64,000 nt of DNA from Oscillospiraceae bacterium (GTDB lineage: Bacteria; Bacillota; Clostridia; Oscillospirales; Oscillospiraceae), in contig JAFXPO010000016.1 in NCBI GenBank assembly GCA_017527825.1, forward strand, positions 87,568 through 151,567, read 5' to 3'. The translations under genes and the position numbers were made by a program. Under the pieces are notes generated by a model that was not told where the DNA came from, made no database searches, and saw nothing but the letters and a program-made list of their open reading frames with translations. Positions 49,850 to 57,966 of the stretch are shown in pieces (the first letter of the stretch is position 1; the number at the start of each line of letters is the position of its first letter).

Positions 49850-51193
49850 ATGTCTGCACAAACACAAGACCTGACCAAGGGCGACGTCCGGGGTGTGATC
49901 CTGCGCTTCGCCGCGCCGCTGTTCCTCAGCCAACTGTTCCAGCAGCTCTACAACTCCGTGGACTCGCTGATCGTCGGCAACTACCTCGGCAAGCAGGCAC
50001 TCGCCGCCGTCAGCTCCTCCGGGTCGCTGATCTTCCTGTTCATCGGCTTCTTCGGCGGCATCTCCATCGGCGCGGGCGTCGTCATCTCCCGCTACTTCGG
50101 CGCGCGGGAGCGGGGCAAGATGCTCCTCGCCATCCACACCAATGTCGCCTTCGGTCTCGCCTCCGGCGCGTTTCTGATGGTCTTCGGCGTGCTGATGACG
50201 CCGCTGCTCCTGCGCTGGATGGGCACCGCACCGGACGTGATCGACGGCTCCATCCGCTACTTCCGCATCTACTTCCTCGGCGCGATCCCGCTGGTCATGT
50301 ACAACACGCTCACCGGCATCATGCGCGCCCTCGGCGACAGCCGGCGGCCGCTTTACTACCTCATTTTCTCATCGCTGCTCAACGTCGCCCTCGATCTGCT
50401 GTTCGTGGCGAAGCTCGGCTTCGGCGTCGGCTCCGCCGCCGCGGCGACCGCCATCGCTCAAGGCTCCAGCATGGTGCTGTGCTTCCTTGCCCTGACGCGC
50501 CGGAACGCCGAGGTTCGCATCGATTGGCGCAAGATCGGCTTCGATCCCACGATGCTGCGGGAGATCGTGCGCAACGGCATCCCCGCGGGTGTGCAGAACT
50601 CGGTCATCTCCATCGCGAACGTGCTGGTGCAGTCAAACATCAACTCCTTCGGCTCCGACGCCATGGCAGGCTGCGGCAGCTACTCCAAGCTGGAGGGCTT
50701 CTGCTTTTTGCCGGTAATCAGCTTCTCCGCGGCGCTGACAACGGTCATCAGCCAGAATCTCGGCGCGAAGCAGTACGACCGCGCCAAACGCGCGGCGCGG
50801 TTCGGCATCGCGTTCTGTCTCATTCTCGCGGAGATCATCGGCTTGACCATTGCGTCTTTCGCGCCGCGCCTCATCGCCGTGTTCAACAGCGACCCCGACG
50901 TGGTCGCCATCGGTGCGCTGCAATGCCGGACGGAGCTGCCGTTCTTTTTTCTGCTCTCCTTCTCCCACTGCATCGCGGGCATCTGCCGCGGCGCGGGAAA
51001 GTCGAAGGTGCCGATGCTGGTGATGCTTTCGACGTGGTGCGTCTTCCGCATCCTGTATCTGACGGTCGCCATGCGGATCGTTCACGAAATTCGGTTTCTG
51101 TTTTTCGCTTATCCAATCACCTGGTCGCTCAGCTCACTGCTCTTCCTCATCTACTATCTCAAAAGCGACTGGATCCACGGCTTCGACTCCTGA
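49850..51193 (+). CDS. MATE family efflux transporter
   Basis: 447 residues, twelve helices. FAAPLFLSQLFQQLYNSVDS (about 19-38) followed by LIVGNYLG is the NorM/DinF-like first-helix signature. The ATG at 49850 follows GAGGAGGGG; an upstream in-frame ATG at 49832 precedes that site. Third MATE gene in the window; not very similar to the other two. Substrate unknown. Confidence 0.93.
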   Translation: MSAQTQDLTKGDVRGVILRFAAPLFLSQLFQQLYNSVDSLIVGNYLGKQALAAVSSSGSLIFLFIGFFGGISIGAGVVISRYFGARERGKMLLAIHTNVAFGLASGAFLMVFGVLMTPLLLRWMGTAPDVIDGSIRYFRIYFLGAIPLVMYNTLTGIMRALGDSRRPLYYLIFSSLLNVALDLLFVAKLGFGVGSAAAATAIAQGSSMVLCFLALTRRNAEVRIDWRKIGFDPTMLREIVRNGIPAGVQNSVISIANVLVQSNINSFGSDAMAGCGSYSKLEGFCFLPVISFSAALTTVISQNLGAKQYDRAKRAARFGIAFCLILAEIIGLTIASFAPRLIAVFNSDPDVVAIGALQCRTELPFFFLLSFSHCIAGICRGAGKSKVPMLVMLSTWCVFRILYLTVAMRIVHEIRFLFFAYPITWSLSSLLFLIYYLKSDWIHGFDS

Positions 51194-51234
51194 CGCGGCG
51201 CCCCCGCCTGAAAACGTGAGCGAAAACATCGCGC

Positions 51235-51263
51235 TTGTCAAGCGGAACGTTTTCCTGTATACT
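51235..51263 (+). promoter_or_regulatory. Promoter of the NUDIX-aminotransferase pair
   Basis: TTGTCA (51235-51240) and TATACT (51258-51263) with 17 bases between, 32 bases before the start. Confidence 0.8.
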
Positions 51264-51294
51264 ATAATTGATATGGTATTGTGAGGTCATCGCC

Positions 51295-51783
51295 ATGAGC
51301 GACAACATCTTCCGCGCCGTGCAATCGACGCTGATCTACATCGAGCGCGGCGACGAGTATCTGATGCTTCACCGCACGAAAAAGGAAAACGATCTCAACC
51401 GCGACAAATGGATCGGCGTGGGCGGCAAGCTTGAACCCGGCGAGGCGCCGGAGGACTGCGCCCTGCGCGAGACGCGGGAGGAAACCGGTCTCACGCTGAC
51501 CCGCTGGCGCTACCGCGGCATTGTCACCTTCCTCTCCGATCGTTACGAGACCGAATACATCCATCTGTTTACCGCTGATGAGTGGTCGGGCAGCATCCGC
51601 GATTGCGACGAGGGCGAGCTGGCGTGGATCAAAAAGGAAGCCCTGCTGTCCCTGAAGCTCTGGGAGGGCGACAAGATTTTCCTCCGCCTGTTGGATTCCG
51701 ACGCGCCCTTCTTCTCCCTCAAGCTGCAATACGAGGACGACACGCTGGTGTTCGCCCAGCTCAACGGCAAACGCATTCAATGA
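51295..51783 (+). CDS. NUDIX hydrolase (MutT/8-oxo-dGTP diphosphatase-like)
   Basis: 162 residues. The NUDIX box runs from GGKLEPGEAPEDCALRETRE (about 42-61) into ETGL, with the catalytic Glu residues intact. MLHRTKKENDLNRDKWIGVG just before it is typical of the MutT / YtkD-like branch that sanitises oxidised nucleotides. GAGGT precedes the ATG at 51295. The stop is 12 bases from the aminotransferase start, so co-transcription is likely, though a metabolic link is not obvious. Confidence 0.9.
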   Translation: MSDNIFRAVQSTLIYIERGDEYLMLHRTKKENDLNRDKWIGVGGKLEPGEAPEDCALRETREETGLTLTRWRYRGIVTFLSDRYETEYIHLFTADEWSGSIRDCDEGELAWIKKEALLSLKLWEGDKIFLRLLDSDAPFFSLKLQYEDDTLVFAQLNGKRIQ

Positions 51784-51795
51784 GAGGTATTCTCT

Positions 51796-52986
51796 ATGAA
51801 ATTTTCCAGTAAAGTCGAAAAATGCCAGCTCTCCCCCATCCGCAAGTTCTACCCCTACGCGGTGGCGGCGCAGAAGCAGGGCAAGACCATCTATCACCTG
51901 AACATCGGTCAGCCGGACGTGGAGACGCCGAAGGCGTTCTTTGACGCGGTGCGGGAGTTCTCCTCCCCCGTCATGGCGTACACCGCCTCCCCCGGTCTGC
52001 CTGAGCTGATCGCCGCGATTCAGGGCTATTACGACAAGCTGGGCATGCACTTCGACACCGACGACATCCTCATCACCACCGGCGGCAGCGAGGCACTGGC
52101 GATCACGATGCAGTGCGTGCTGGACGACGGCGACGAGATTCTCATTCCCGAACCGTTCTATCCCAACTACAGCACGATGGCGCACACCTGCGGCGCGACG
52201 ATCCATCCGGTCCCCACCAGACCTGAGGAGGGCTACTGGTACGCTGACCGCGCGCGCATTGAAGCGGAGATCAACGAGCACACCCGCGCGCTGCTGCTCA
52301 CCAATCCCGGCAACCCCACCGGCACGGTGCTCACCGGCGAGGAAATGCGGATGCTGGTGGACGTGGCGAAGGAGCACGACCTGTTTCTCATCGGCGACGA
52401 GGCGTACCGCGAATTTGTCTACGGCGGCGAGGGGCTGCGCTCCTTCGGTGAATTTCCCGACGCGGCGGAGAACGTGGTCATCATCGACACCTGCTCCAAG
52501 CGCTTCTCCGCCTGCGGCGCCCGCGTGGGCTGTCTCATCACCCGCAACAAGGAGCTGATGGGGCACGCCATGAAATACGCGCAGGCGCGGTTGTGCGTGG
52601 CGACGCTCGATCAGACCGCCTGCGCCCACCTCTACAGCGTGGGACCGGAGTACTTTGCCGCCGTGCGGGAGGAGTACAAACGCCGCCGTGACACCGTGGT
52701 GCGGATGCTTCAGGAGATTCCCGGCGTAGTGTGCGAGTGCCCGAAGGGCGCGTTTTACCTGATGGCGTCTCTGCCCGTGGACGACACGGACAAGTTCCAG
52801 ATGTGGCTCTTGCAGGAATTCGACGACCATGGCGACACGGTGATGTTTGCTCCCGGCGAGCCATTCTACGCCACGCCGGGCAATGGCCGCAGTGAAATCC
52901 GCATCGCCTACGTCAGCGAGCAGAAGAAGCTGGAACGCGCGATGGAGCTGCTGCGGCTGGGCATCGAAGCGTACAACAGAAGATAA
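51796..52986 (+). CDS. Class I/II aminotransferase (AspB-like)
   Basis: 396 residues, PLP fold-type I. Landmarks: LNIGQPDVETPKAFFDAV (35-52), TTGGSEALAITMQ (PLP phosphate loop, about 94-106), NPGNPTGTVL (about 169-178), GDEAYREFVYGG (about 195-206), the PLP lysine in TCSKRFSACGARVG (about 233-246), and NGRSEIRIAY with the substrate-binding Arg. Subgroup I-gamma pattern, acting on aspartate or aromatic or branched amino acids. Start after GAGAGG. Ends in a terminator shared with the convergent aminotransferase gene. Confidence 0.93.
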   Translation: MKFSSKVEKCQLSPIRKFYPYAVAAQKQGKTIYHLNIGQPDVETPKAFFDAVREFSSPVMAYTASPGLPELIAAIQGYYDKLGMHFDTDDILITTGGSEALAITMQCVLDDGDEILIPEPFYPNYSTMAHTCGATIHPVPTRPEEGYWYADRARIEAEINEHTRALLLTNPGNPTGTVLTGEEMRMLVDVAKEHDLFLIGDEAYREFVYGGEGLRSFGEFPDAAENVVIIDTCSKRFSACGARVGCLITRNKELMGHAMKYAQARLCVATLDQTACAHLYSVGPEYFAAVREEYKRRRDTVVRMLQEIPGVVCECPKGAFYLMASLPVDDTDKFQMWLLQEFDDHGDTVMFAPGEPFYATPGNGRSEIRIAYVSEQKKLERAMELLRLGIEAYNRR

Positions 52987-53018
52987 AAGGATGACCGCTT
53001 GCGCGGTCATCCTTTTTG
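52985..53018. terminator. Bidirectional rho-independent terminator
   Basis: AAAAGGATGACCGC pairs with GCGGTCATCCTTTT around TTGC, between two convergent aminotransferase genes. Confidence 0.9.
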
Positions 53019-53019
53019 C

Positions 53020-54291
53020 TTATTTCGTGAGCTGCTCCAGCGCGGCAAGCCGCAGGCAGACGCAGAACACCGCCATCGCCTCTTCCAGTTCGCTCAGCGG
53101 GGGCAGGCTCGGCGCGACGCGGATGTTGCTGTCGCGCGGGTCGCGTCCATACGGGAAGGTCGCGCCGGCGTCGGTCATCACGACGCCCGCCTCCTTGCAC
53201 AGTTCCCAGGTGCGCTTGGCGCAGCCGGGCTTCACGTTCACGGAGACGAAGTAGCCGCCCTTGGGATCGTGCCATGTCGCAAGACCGCGGGGCTTGATCT
53301 CGCGGTCGAGCACGTCCACCACCAGGCGGAACTTCGGACCCATGATCGCGGCATGCTTCTTCATCAGCTCCAGCGTGTGCGCCTTGTCCTTGAGGTATCT
53401 GACGTGGCGGAGCTGGTTGACCTTGTCGAAGGAGATGAGCTGAATGCCCATCAGCTTCTGCATGTACTTCATGTTCGCCTCGGAGCAGGCAAAACACGCG
53501 ACGCCCGCGCCGGGCAGCGTGATCTTGGACGTGGAGGCGAACTCAAACACCATGTCGGCGTTGCCATACTCCTCGCAGAGGCTCAGGATGTCCGGGAACG
53601 GCACATAGTCGCCGCTGAACTCGTGGACGCCGTAGGCGTTGTCCCACATCAGCAGGAAGTCCGGCGCGGCAGGCTTCATGGACGCGAGACGGCGGATGGT
53701 GTCGTCGGAATAAATGACGCCGTCCGGGTTGGAGTACTTCGGCACCGTCCAGATGCCCTTGACCTTGGGGTCGCGGATCAGCTCCTCCACCATGTCCATA
53801 TCCGGGCCGGTCTCGGTCATGGGAATGGTGATGAGTTCAAAGCCAAAGCTCTCGGTGATTTTGAAATGCCGGTCGTACCCCGGCGCGGGGCAGAGCCATT
53901 TCAGCCCTGTCTCCTGCGACCACGGCTTTTCGCTGTGCAGCAGTCCGTGGGTCACCGCCTTGGCAACGGTGTCGTACATCAGCGTGAGGCTGGCGTTGCC
54001 GCCGGCGAACACCTGCTCCGGCTTGCAGCCCAGCACGTCGGCAAAATACGCCCGCGCCGAGGGCAGGCCCGCCAGCTCGCCGTAGTTGCGGGCGTCGATG
54101 CCGTCGTCCACGCAGTCCGCGCCGTTCGGCAGCACGGTGAGGATGTCGCTGACCAGATCGAGCTGCTGCTTTGACGGCTTGCCGCGCGCCATGTTCAGCT
54201 TGAGGCCCTTTGCCTTGATGGCTTCATACTCCGCCAGCGTTCTGGCGTACTCTTCCTTTGCCTGCGCGGGGGTGAGATCGTTATAGTTCAT
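53020..54291 (-). CDS. Aspartate aminotransferase, MocR-like subgroup (PF12897 type)
   Basis: 423 residues. LNMARGKPSKQQLDLVSDIL (about 31-50), GGNASLTLMYDTV (about 96-108), MWDNAYGVHEF (about 224-234), the PLP lysine in FASTSKITLPGAG (about 252-264) and SNIRVAPSLPP near the end match the actinobacterial-type aspartate aminotransferase (subgroup Ic), confirmed in Corynebacterium. It interconverts aspartate and 2-oxoglutarate with oxaloacetate and glutamate, so it can feed or drain the glutamate pool of the neighbouring fermentation operon. It has its own promoter at 54322-54350. Confidence 0.9.
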   Translation of the reverse strand: MNYNDLTPAQAKEEYARTLAEYEAIKAKGLKLNMARGKPSKQQLDLVSDILTVLPNGADCVDDGIDARNYGELAGLPSARAYFADVLGCKPEQVFAGGNASLTLMYDTVAKAVTHGLLHSEKPWSQETGLKWLCPAPGYDRHFKITESFGFELITIPMTETGPDMDMVEELIRDPKVKGIWTVPKYSNPDGVIYSDDTIRRLASMKPAAPDFLLMWDNAYGVHEFSGDYVPFPDILSLCEEYGNADMVFEFASTSKITLPGAGVACFACSEANMKYMQKLMGIQLISFDKVNQLRHVRYLKDKAHTLELMKKHAAIMGPKFRLVVDVLDREIKPRGLATWHDPKGGYFVSVNVKPGCAKRTWELCKEAGVVMTDAGATFPYGRDPRDSNIRVAPSLPPLSELEEAMAVFCVCLRLAALEQLTK

Positions 54292-54321
54292 AGGACACCT
54301 CCTATCAGTTGATATGCCACA

Positions 54322-54350
54322 ATTATACTATGCCCTTTGGGGAAAGACAA
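54322..54350 (-). promoter_or_regulatory. Promoter of the subgroup Ic aminotransferase
   Basis: Minus strand TTGTCT (54345-54350) and TATAAT (54322-54327) with 17 bases between. It lies just beyond the terminator of the decarboxylase operon, so this gene is a separate unit. Confidence 0.75.
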
Positions 54351-54353
54351 GAG

Positions 54354-54382
54354 AAAACGGCAGCCTGACGGCTGCCGTTTTT
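54354..54382 (-). terminator. Rho-independent terminator of the glutamate fermentation operon
   Basis: AACGGCAGCC (54356-54365) pairs with GGCTGCCGTT (54370-54379); 18 bases beyond the gcdB stop on the minus strand. Confidence 0.85.
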
Positions 54383-54399
54383 CACAGGCATGTATTGAC

Positions 54400-55815
54400 T
54401 TAGCCAAACAAAGCCATGAGGGTTCCCGCCGCGATCGCGGAACCGATCACGCCCGCAACGTTCGGACCCATGGCGTGCATGAGCAGGAAGTTGGAGGGAT
54501 TCTCCTTCTGGCCGACGACCTGGGAGACACGCGCCGCCATCGGGACGGCGGAGACGCCCGCGGAACCGATCAGCGGGTTGATCTTCTCCTTCAGGAACAG
54601 GTTCATCAGCTTCGCCAGCAGCAGGCCGCCCGCGGTGCCGAAGCCGAAGGCCACGACGCCCATGACCATGATCTTGATGGTCTGCAGGGACAGGAACGTG
54701 GTGGCGGTCGCCGTCGCGCCGACGGTGAAGCCGAGGAAGATCGTGACAATGTTCATCAGCTCGTTGGACATGGTCTTTTGCAGACGGTCGGCAACGCCGG
54801 ACTCCTTGGCGAGGTTGCCGAGCATCAGGCACGCGACCAGCGGCGCCGCAGAAGGCACCAGCAGCGCCACGAACACCGTAATCATGATCGGGAAGACGAT
54901 CTTCTCCTTCTGGCTGACCTGACGCAGCGGGCGCATGGTGATCTTGCGCTCCTCCTTGGTGGTCAGCGCCTTCATGATCGGGGGCTGGATGACCGGCACG
55001 AGCGCCATGTAGCTGTACGCGGCGACCGCGATGGGGCCGAGCAGCTCCGGCGCGAGGCGGGAGGTGACGTAGATGGCGGTCGGGCCGTCCGCGCCGCCGA
55101 TGATGCCGATGGAGGAGGACTGCTTCGCGGTGAAGCCCATGAACTGGGTACCCACATAGGTCATGAAGATGCCCAGCTGCGCGGCAGCGCCGAGGAGCAG
55201 GGACTTCGGGTTCGCGATCAGCGGACCGAAGTCGGTCATCGCGCCGACGCCCATGAAGATCAGGCACGGGTAGATGCCCAGCTTCACGCCGAGGTAGAGG
55301 ATATCCAGCAGACCGGCGGTCACGGTGACACTGCCCATCTCCACGCCGTACACCGCGGCTGCATCCTGCGCGGAAGCGACCGCCTGAAGCGTCGCCTCCA
55401 GCTGCGTGGCGCCCTGCGCGGTGAACTGGGAGATGACGCTCGCGACCTGCTCCACGCCGAAGGCGTTGTTCGCCGCGGCGAGCAATTGATCGGCGTAGGG
55501 CTGGATCACTTCGACCAGTGCGCCGTCTTTGAGCAGCTGGTAGAGTTCAGCGGCTTGAATGGGATCACCGTGGAACATATCCCAGTGGACGTGTCCGCCG
55601 GCGAAGAGAATCTCGTGGAACATATCCGCGCCGGGGAGGTTGGTGCACAGCATACCGAACGCGATGGGGAGCAGGAGCAGCGGCTCAAACTGCTTGACGA
55701 TCGCGAGATACAGCAGGACGAAGGAAATGGCGATCATAATGATCATCTTCCAGTTGCCGCCCTGCGTGAACATGTAGAAGCCGGTCTGCTGCGCAAAGTT
55801 CAAAATAGCTTGCAT
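54400..55815 (-). CDS. gcdB: Glutaconyl-CoA decarboxylase, beta subunit (Na+ pump)
   Basis: 471 residues with around eleven helices. Family landmarks: GVGAMTDFGPLIANPKS (about 205-221, a re-entrant region with the Na+-site Asp) and IGIIGGADGPTAIYVTSRLA (about 247-266). It decarboxylates carboxybiotin on the gamma subunit and exports sodium, turning glutaconyl-CoA to crotonyl-CoA decarboxylation into an ion gradient. A region of about 100 residues with little similarity to other beta subunits (about 65-165, FHEILFAGGHVHWDMFHGDP) seems inserted near the N-terminus. Last gene of the operon. Confidence 0.94.
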   Translation of the reverse strand: MQAILNFAQQTGFYMFTQGGNWKMIIMIAISFVLLYLAIVKQFEPLLLLPIAFGMLCTNLPGADMFHEILFAGGHVHWDMFHGDPIQAAELYQLLKDGALVEVIQPYADQLLAAANNAFGVEQVASVISQFTAQGATQLEATLQAVASAQDAAAVYGVEMGSVTVTAGLLDILYLGVKLGIYPCLIFMGVGAMTDFGPLIANPKSLLLGAAAQLGIFMTYVGTQFMGFTAKQSSSIGIIGGADGPTAIYVTSRLAPELLGPIAVAAYSYMALVPVIQPPIMKALTTKEERKITMRPLRQVSQKEKIVFPIMITVFVALLVPSAAPLVACLMLGNLAKESGVADRLQKTMSNELMNIVTIFLGFTVGATATATTFLSLQTIKIMVMGVVAFGFGTAGGLLLAKLMNLFLKEKINPLIGSAGVSAVPMAARVSQVVGQKENPSNFLLMHAMGPNVAGVIGSAIAAGTLMALFG

Positions 55816-55864
55816 TTTTCCAGCTTTCCTTTCACAGTTTTCAGGGAGTTTCCGTTCGAAATGT

Positions 55865-56290
55865 TTAGCCGATCACGCACAGCGTGTCGCCGGGGTTGAC
55901 GGAAGCGCCCTTCTGCACTGCGACGGAGGAAACCGTACCGGCGGAGGGAGCGAAAATCTCGTTCTCCATCTTCATCGCCTCAAGGATGAACAGGAGGTCG
56001 CCCTCCTTGACCGCCTGACCGGCGCTGACCTTGACGTCGAGGATGGTGCCGGGCATCGGGGAGGTGACGGCGCCTGCGCCGCCGGCAGCGGGAGCAGCGG
56101 CGGGAGCGGCGGCGGGAGCAGCGGCGGGAGCGGCAGCGGGAGCAGCGGCGGGCGCGGGAGCGGCGACGGGACGCGGAGCAGCCGCCGGACGGGCGACAGG
56201 CGCAGAGTAGCCGCCGCGGCCGGAGCCGGCGGACTCGACGGTGACTTCATAGAGGGTGCCGTTCACGGTAACGTTGTACTGTTTGATCAT
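55865..56290 (-). CDS. gcdC: Glutaconyl-CoA decarboxylase, gamma subunit (biotin carrier)
   Basis: 141 residues. N-terminal [20 protein letters not shown], then an Ala/Pro linker of about 45 residues made of repeated APAA units, then a biotinyl domain with the biotin-accepting Lys in EAMKMEN (about 104-110). The flexible arm carries CO2 from the alpha to the beta subunit. AAGGAGA lies seven bases before the ATG at 56290, so six upstream in-frame codons were dropped. Follows gcdD and precedes gcdB. Confidence 0.95.
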   Translation of the reverse strand: MIKQYNVTVNGTLYEVTVESAGSGRGGYSAPVARPAAAPRPVAAPAPAAAPAAAPAAAPAAAPAAAPAAGGAGAVTSPMPGTILDVKVSAGQAVKEGDLLFILEAMKMENEIFAPSAGTVSSVAVQKGASVNPGDTLCVIG

Positions 56291-56308
56291 GGTGATGTTC
56301 TCCTTCAA

Positions 56309-56605
56309 TTATACTTTTTTAATAGATGTGATGTTGATGCCGTGGGACGAGATGCCCGGTTCTTCCGACAGAGCCGCCGTGATCGCCGCGATGACCTCCG
56401 GCGCGATGCCCACCGGAGCGGGCGCCGCCGCGGGAGCCGCGACAGGTGCGGCTGCGGGCACGGGAGCGGCGGGCTGGTTCTTCGTGAGCGCCACCATGAT
56501 CTTGCCCATGATGGACGTGAGCACGATGATGCAAATCAGGCCAAAGAACACAACGCCGATACCGAACACGACAACAAAGAGCTTGCTGTATTCTGCTGCT
56601 GGCAT
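56309..56605 (-). CDS. gcdD: Glutaconyl-CoA decarboxylase, delta subunit (OadG-like)
   Basis: 98 residues: one transmembrane helix (about 8-32, LFVVVFGIGVVFFGLICIIV), an Ala/Pro-rich linker and a short C-terminal segment with PEVIAAITAALSEEPG, the usual end of OadG-type small subunits. It tethers the alpha subunit to the membrane pump. GGGGA precedes the ATG. Preceded by the R2 intergenic element. Confidence 0.9.
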   Translation of the reverse strand: MPAAEYSKLFVVVFGIGVVFFGLICIIVLTSIMGKIMVALTKNQPAAPVPAAAPVAAPAAAPAPVGIAPEVIAAITAALSEEPGISSHGINITSIKKV

Positions 56606-56637
56606 GAATTTTCCCCTTTCCTTTAGATTTCTGATGA

Positions 56638-56768
56638 TAAAGCCCCGCAGGGTTTCGCGCCCGCAGGCGCGAAATGAACCTGATCGAAATGTTTGACGAC
56701 ATGCGCGTCAAACATTTCTCTTTGCGCGGAGCGCCCGTGCGCCAACGGCGTGCGGGAAGCGCAGCGAA
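56638..56768 (-). repeat. R2 structured intergenic element, copy 1
   Basis: About 130 bases between hgdB and gcdD with three hairpins: TTTCGCGCC / GGCGCGAAA (56653-56673), GAAATGTTTGACG-acatgcg-CGTCAAACATTTC (56686-56718), and a GC-rich one around 56733-56755. Copy 2 at 60287-60421 keeps loops and pairing while the outer stem sequence changes. Confidence 0.85.
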
Positions 56769-56774
56769 GCTTTT

Positions 56775-56800
56775 TCAAAAAAGTGCTTGCACTTTTTTGA
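56775..56800 (-). terminator. Terminator-like hairpin after hgdB
   Basis: TCAAAAAAGTGC pairs perfectly with GCACTTTTTTGA across two bases, followed on the minus strand by AAAAAGC. It lies inside the operon, so it could lower transcription of the decarboxylase pump genes relative to the dehydratase genes, or protect the upstream mRNA 3' end. Confidence 0.5.
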
Positions 56801-56806
56801 GGGACA

Positions 56807-57952
56807 TTATTGCATTGCCAGAACGTCGACAAACGCCTGAATGGCGGTCGCCGCCTGACCAAAGTCGCGCATCTGCTGATCCACGCCGAGCTTGATGAAG
56901 GGGATCTTGTGGGCGTCGAGCGCTTTCTTGAGGTAGGGATATTCCATCTCCTCCGGGTCGCAGAACTGCTGCATGAACAGCACCAGACCCTGTGCGCCGG
57001 ACTCCTCCACCAGCTTCGCGACGAACTCGCCGCGGCGGTTCTGGGAGCTTTCCTCATCGTAGAGCAGCACGTCGAAGTCCTGATCCGCGAACTGCTGGCA
57101 CAGCGCCATCATCGGATCGCCCTCTTCGCTGGCGTCCACGCGGATGGGGCGGGACTCGTGGGCAACGTCGTCCGCCGCGATGGCGACATGGTTGTCCTTG
57201 AGCACCTTCAAAAGCGCCGGGGAATCCACCACGATGCCGCTGGTGACGATCTTCACGCCGTTCCACTTGGCGGCGGGCAGCGCTTTGAGCTCAGCATTGA
57301 GCGCTTCGAGCTTCTCGGTGTGCTCCTCCTTGCGCATGAACCACGCGCTCTTGAGCACGGCGGAACGCATGATCGGGTCGATCACGTCGCAATGCTCGCT
57401 GGCAAGCTTGACGAACTCGCGGCGCGCTTTGCGGGACTTGTTGTAGACCTTGATCGAGTTGCGGATGTCCTCATCCTCGATCTTGCTGCCCTTGATCTTC
57501 TCCAGCTCGGTCTTGACATGGGTGTACTGCGCGCGGCAGAACTCCAGACCGAACTGCGGACGGCGGAACTGCGGGTGGGCGAGGAAGATGGTGGGCAGCT
57601 TGCCCTCCATCATCACGCGGATGTTCTGCGTCATGGGACGCAGGGTGTCGCAGATGGCGGGGGTGATGACGCCGTCGAGCAGGTCGCAGGTACCGTCGAG
57701 CAGCATCTCAACGTCCAGCTGCGCGATGGTGCAGTAGAACGTCGCGCAGTACTCCTTCGCCTTGGAGATGGTCTTCTTGTTGCTGCCCCACATGCCGAAC
57801 GGCACCATGCCGGCGGCGTGGACCAGCTCCTCAGGGGCGTAGTAAGGCATCACGCCGATGCACTTGTAGCCCGCGTCCTTGTACTTTTTGAGCTGTGCCT
57901 TGGGGCTGGCGGCGGCAGCGGTAAATTCCTGAACCAAAGATTCGATACTCAT
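56807..57952 (-). CDS. hgdB: (R)-2-hydroxyglutaryl-CoA dehydratase, beta subunit
   Basis: 381 residues. MSIESLVQEFTAAAASPKAQ start, and the HgdB-type sequence YYAPEELVHAAGMVPFGMWG (about 37-56) with further conserved cysteines in AKEYCATFYCTIAQ (about 65-78) and QQFCDPEEMEYPYLK (about 330-344) holding the [4Fe-4S] cluster. With HgdA it forms the dehydratase component that turns 2-hydroxyglutaryl-CoA into glutaconyl-CoA by a ketyl-radical mechanism after activation by HgdC. Order hgdC-hgdA-hgdB matches Acidaminococcus fermentans. Confidence 0.96.
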   Translation of the reverse strand: MSIESLVQEFTAAAASPKAQLKKYKDAGYKCIGVMPYYAPEELVHAAGMVPFGMWGSNKKTISKAKEYCATFYCTIAQLDVEMLLDGTCDLLDGVITPAICDTLRPMTQNIRVMMEGKLPTIFLAHPQFRRPQFGLEFCRAQYTHVKTELEKIKGSKIEDEDIRNSIKVYNKSRKARREFVKLASEHCDVIDPIMRSAVLKSAWFMRKEEHTEKLEALNAELKALPAAKWNGVKIVTSGIVVDSPALLKVLKDNHVAIAADDVAHESRPIRVDASEEGDPMMALCQQFADQDFDVLLYDEESSQNRRGEFVAKLVEESGAQGLVLFMQQFCDPEEMEYPYLKKALDAHKIPFIKLGVDQQMRDFGQAATAIQAFVDVLAMQ

Positions 57953-57966
57953 GTTTCCGCCCTCCC

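Noticed and set aside
56060..56200. Tandem GCGGGAGCGGC repeats
   Set aside because: They encode the Ala/Pro linker of the biotin carrier subunit, an expected feature of that family.
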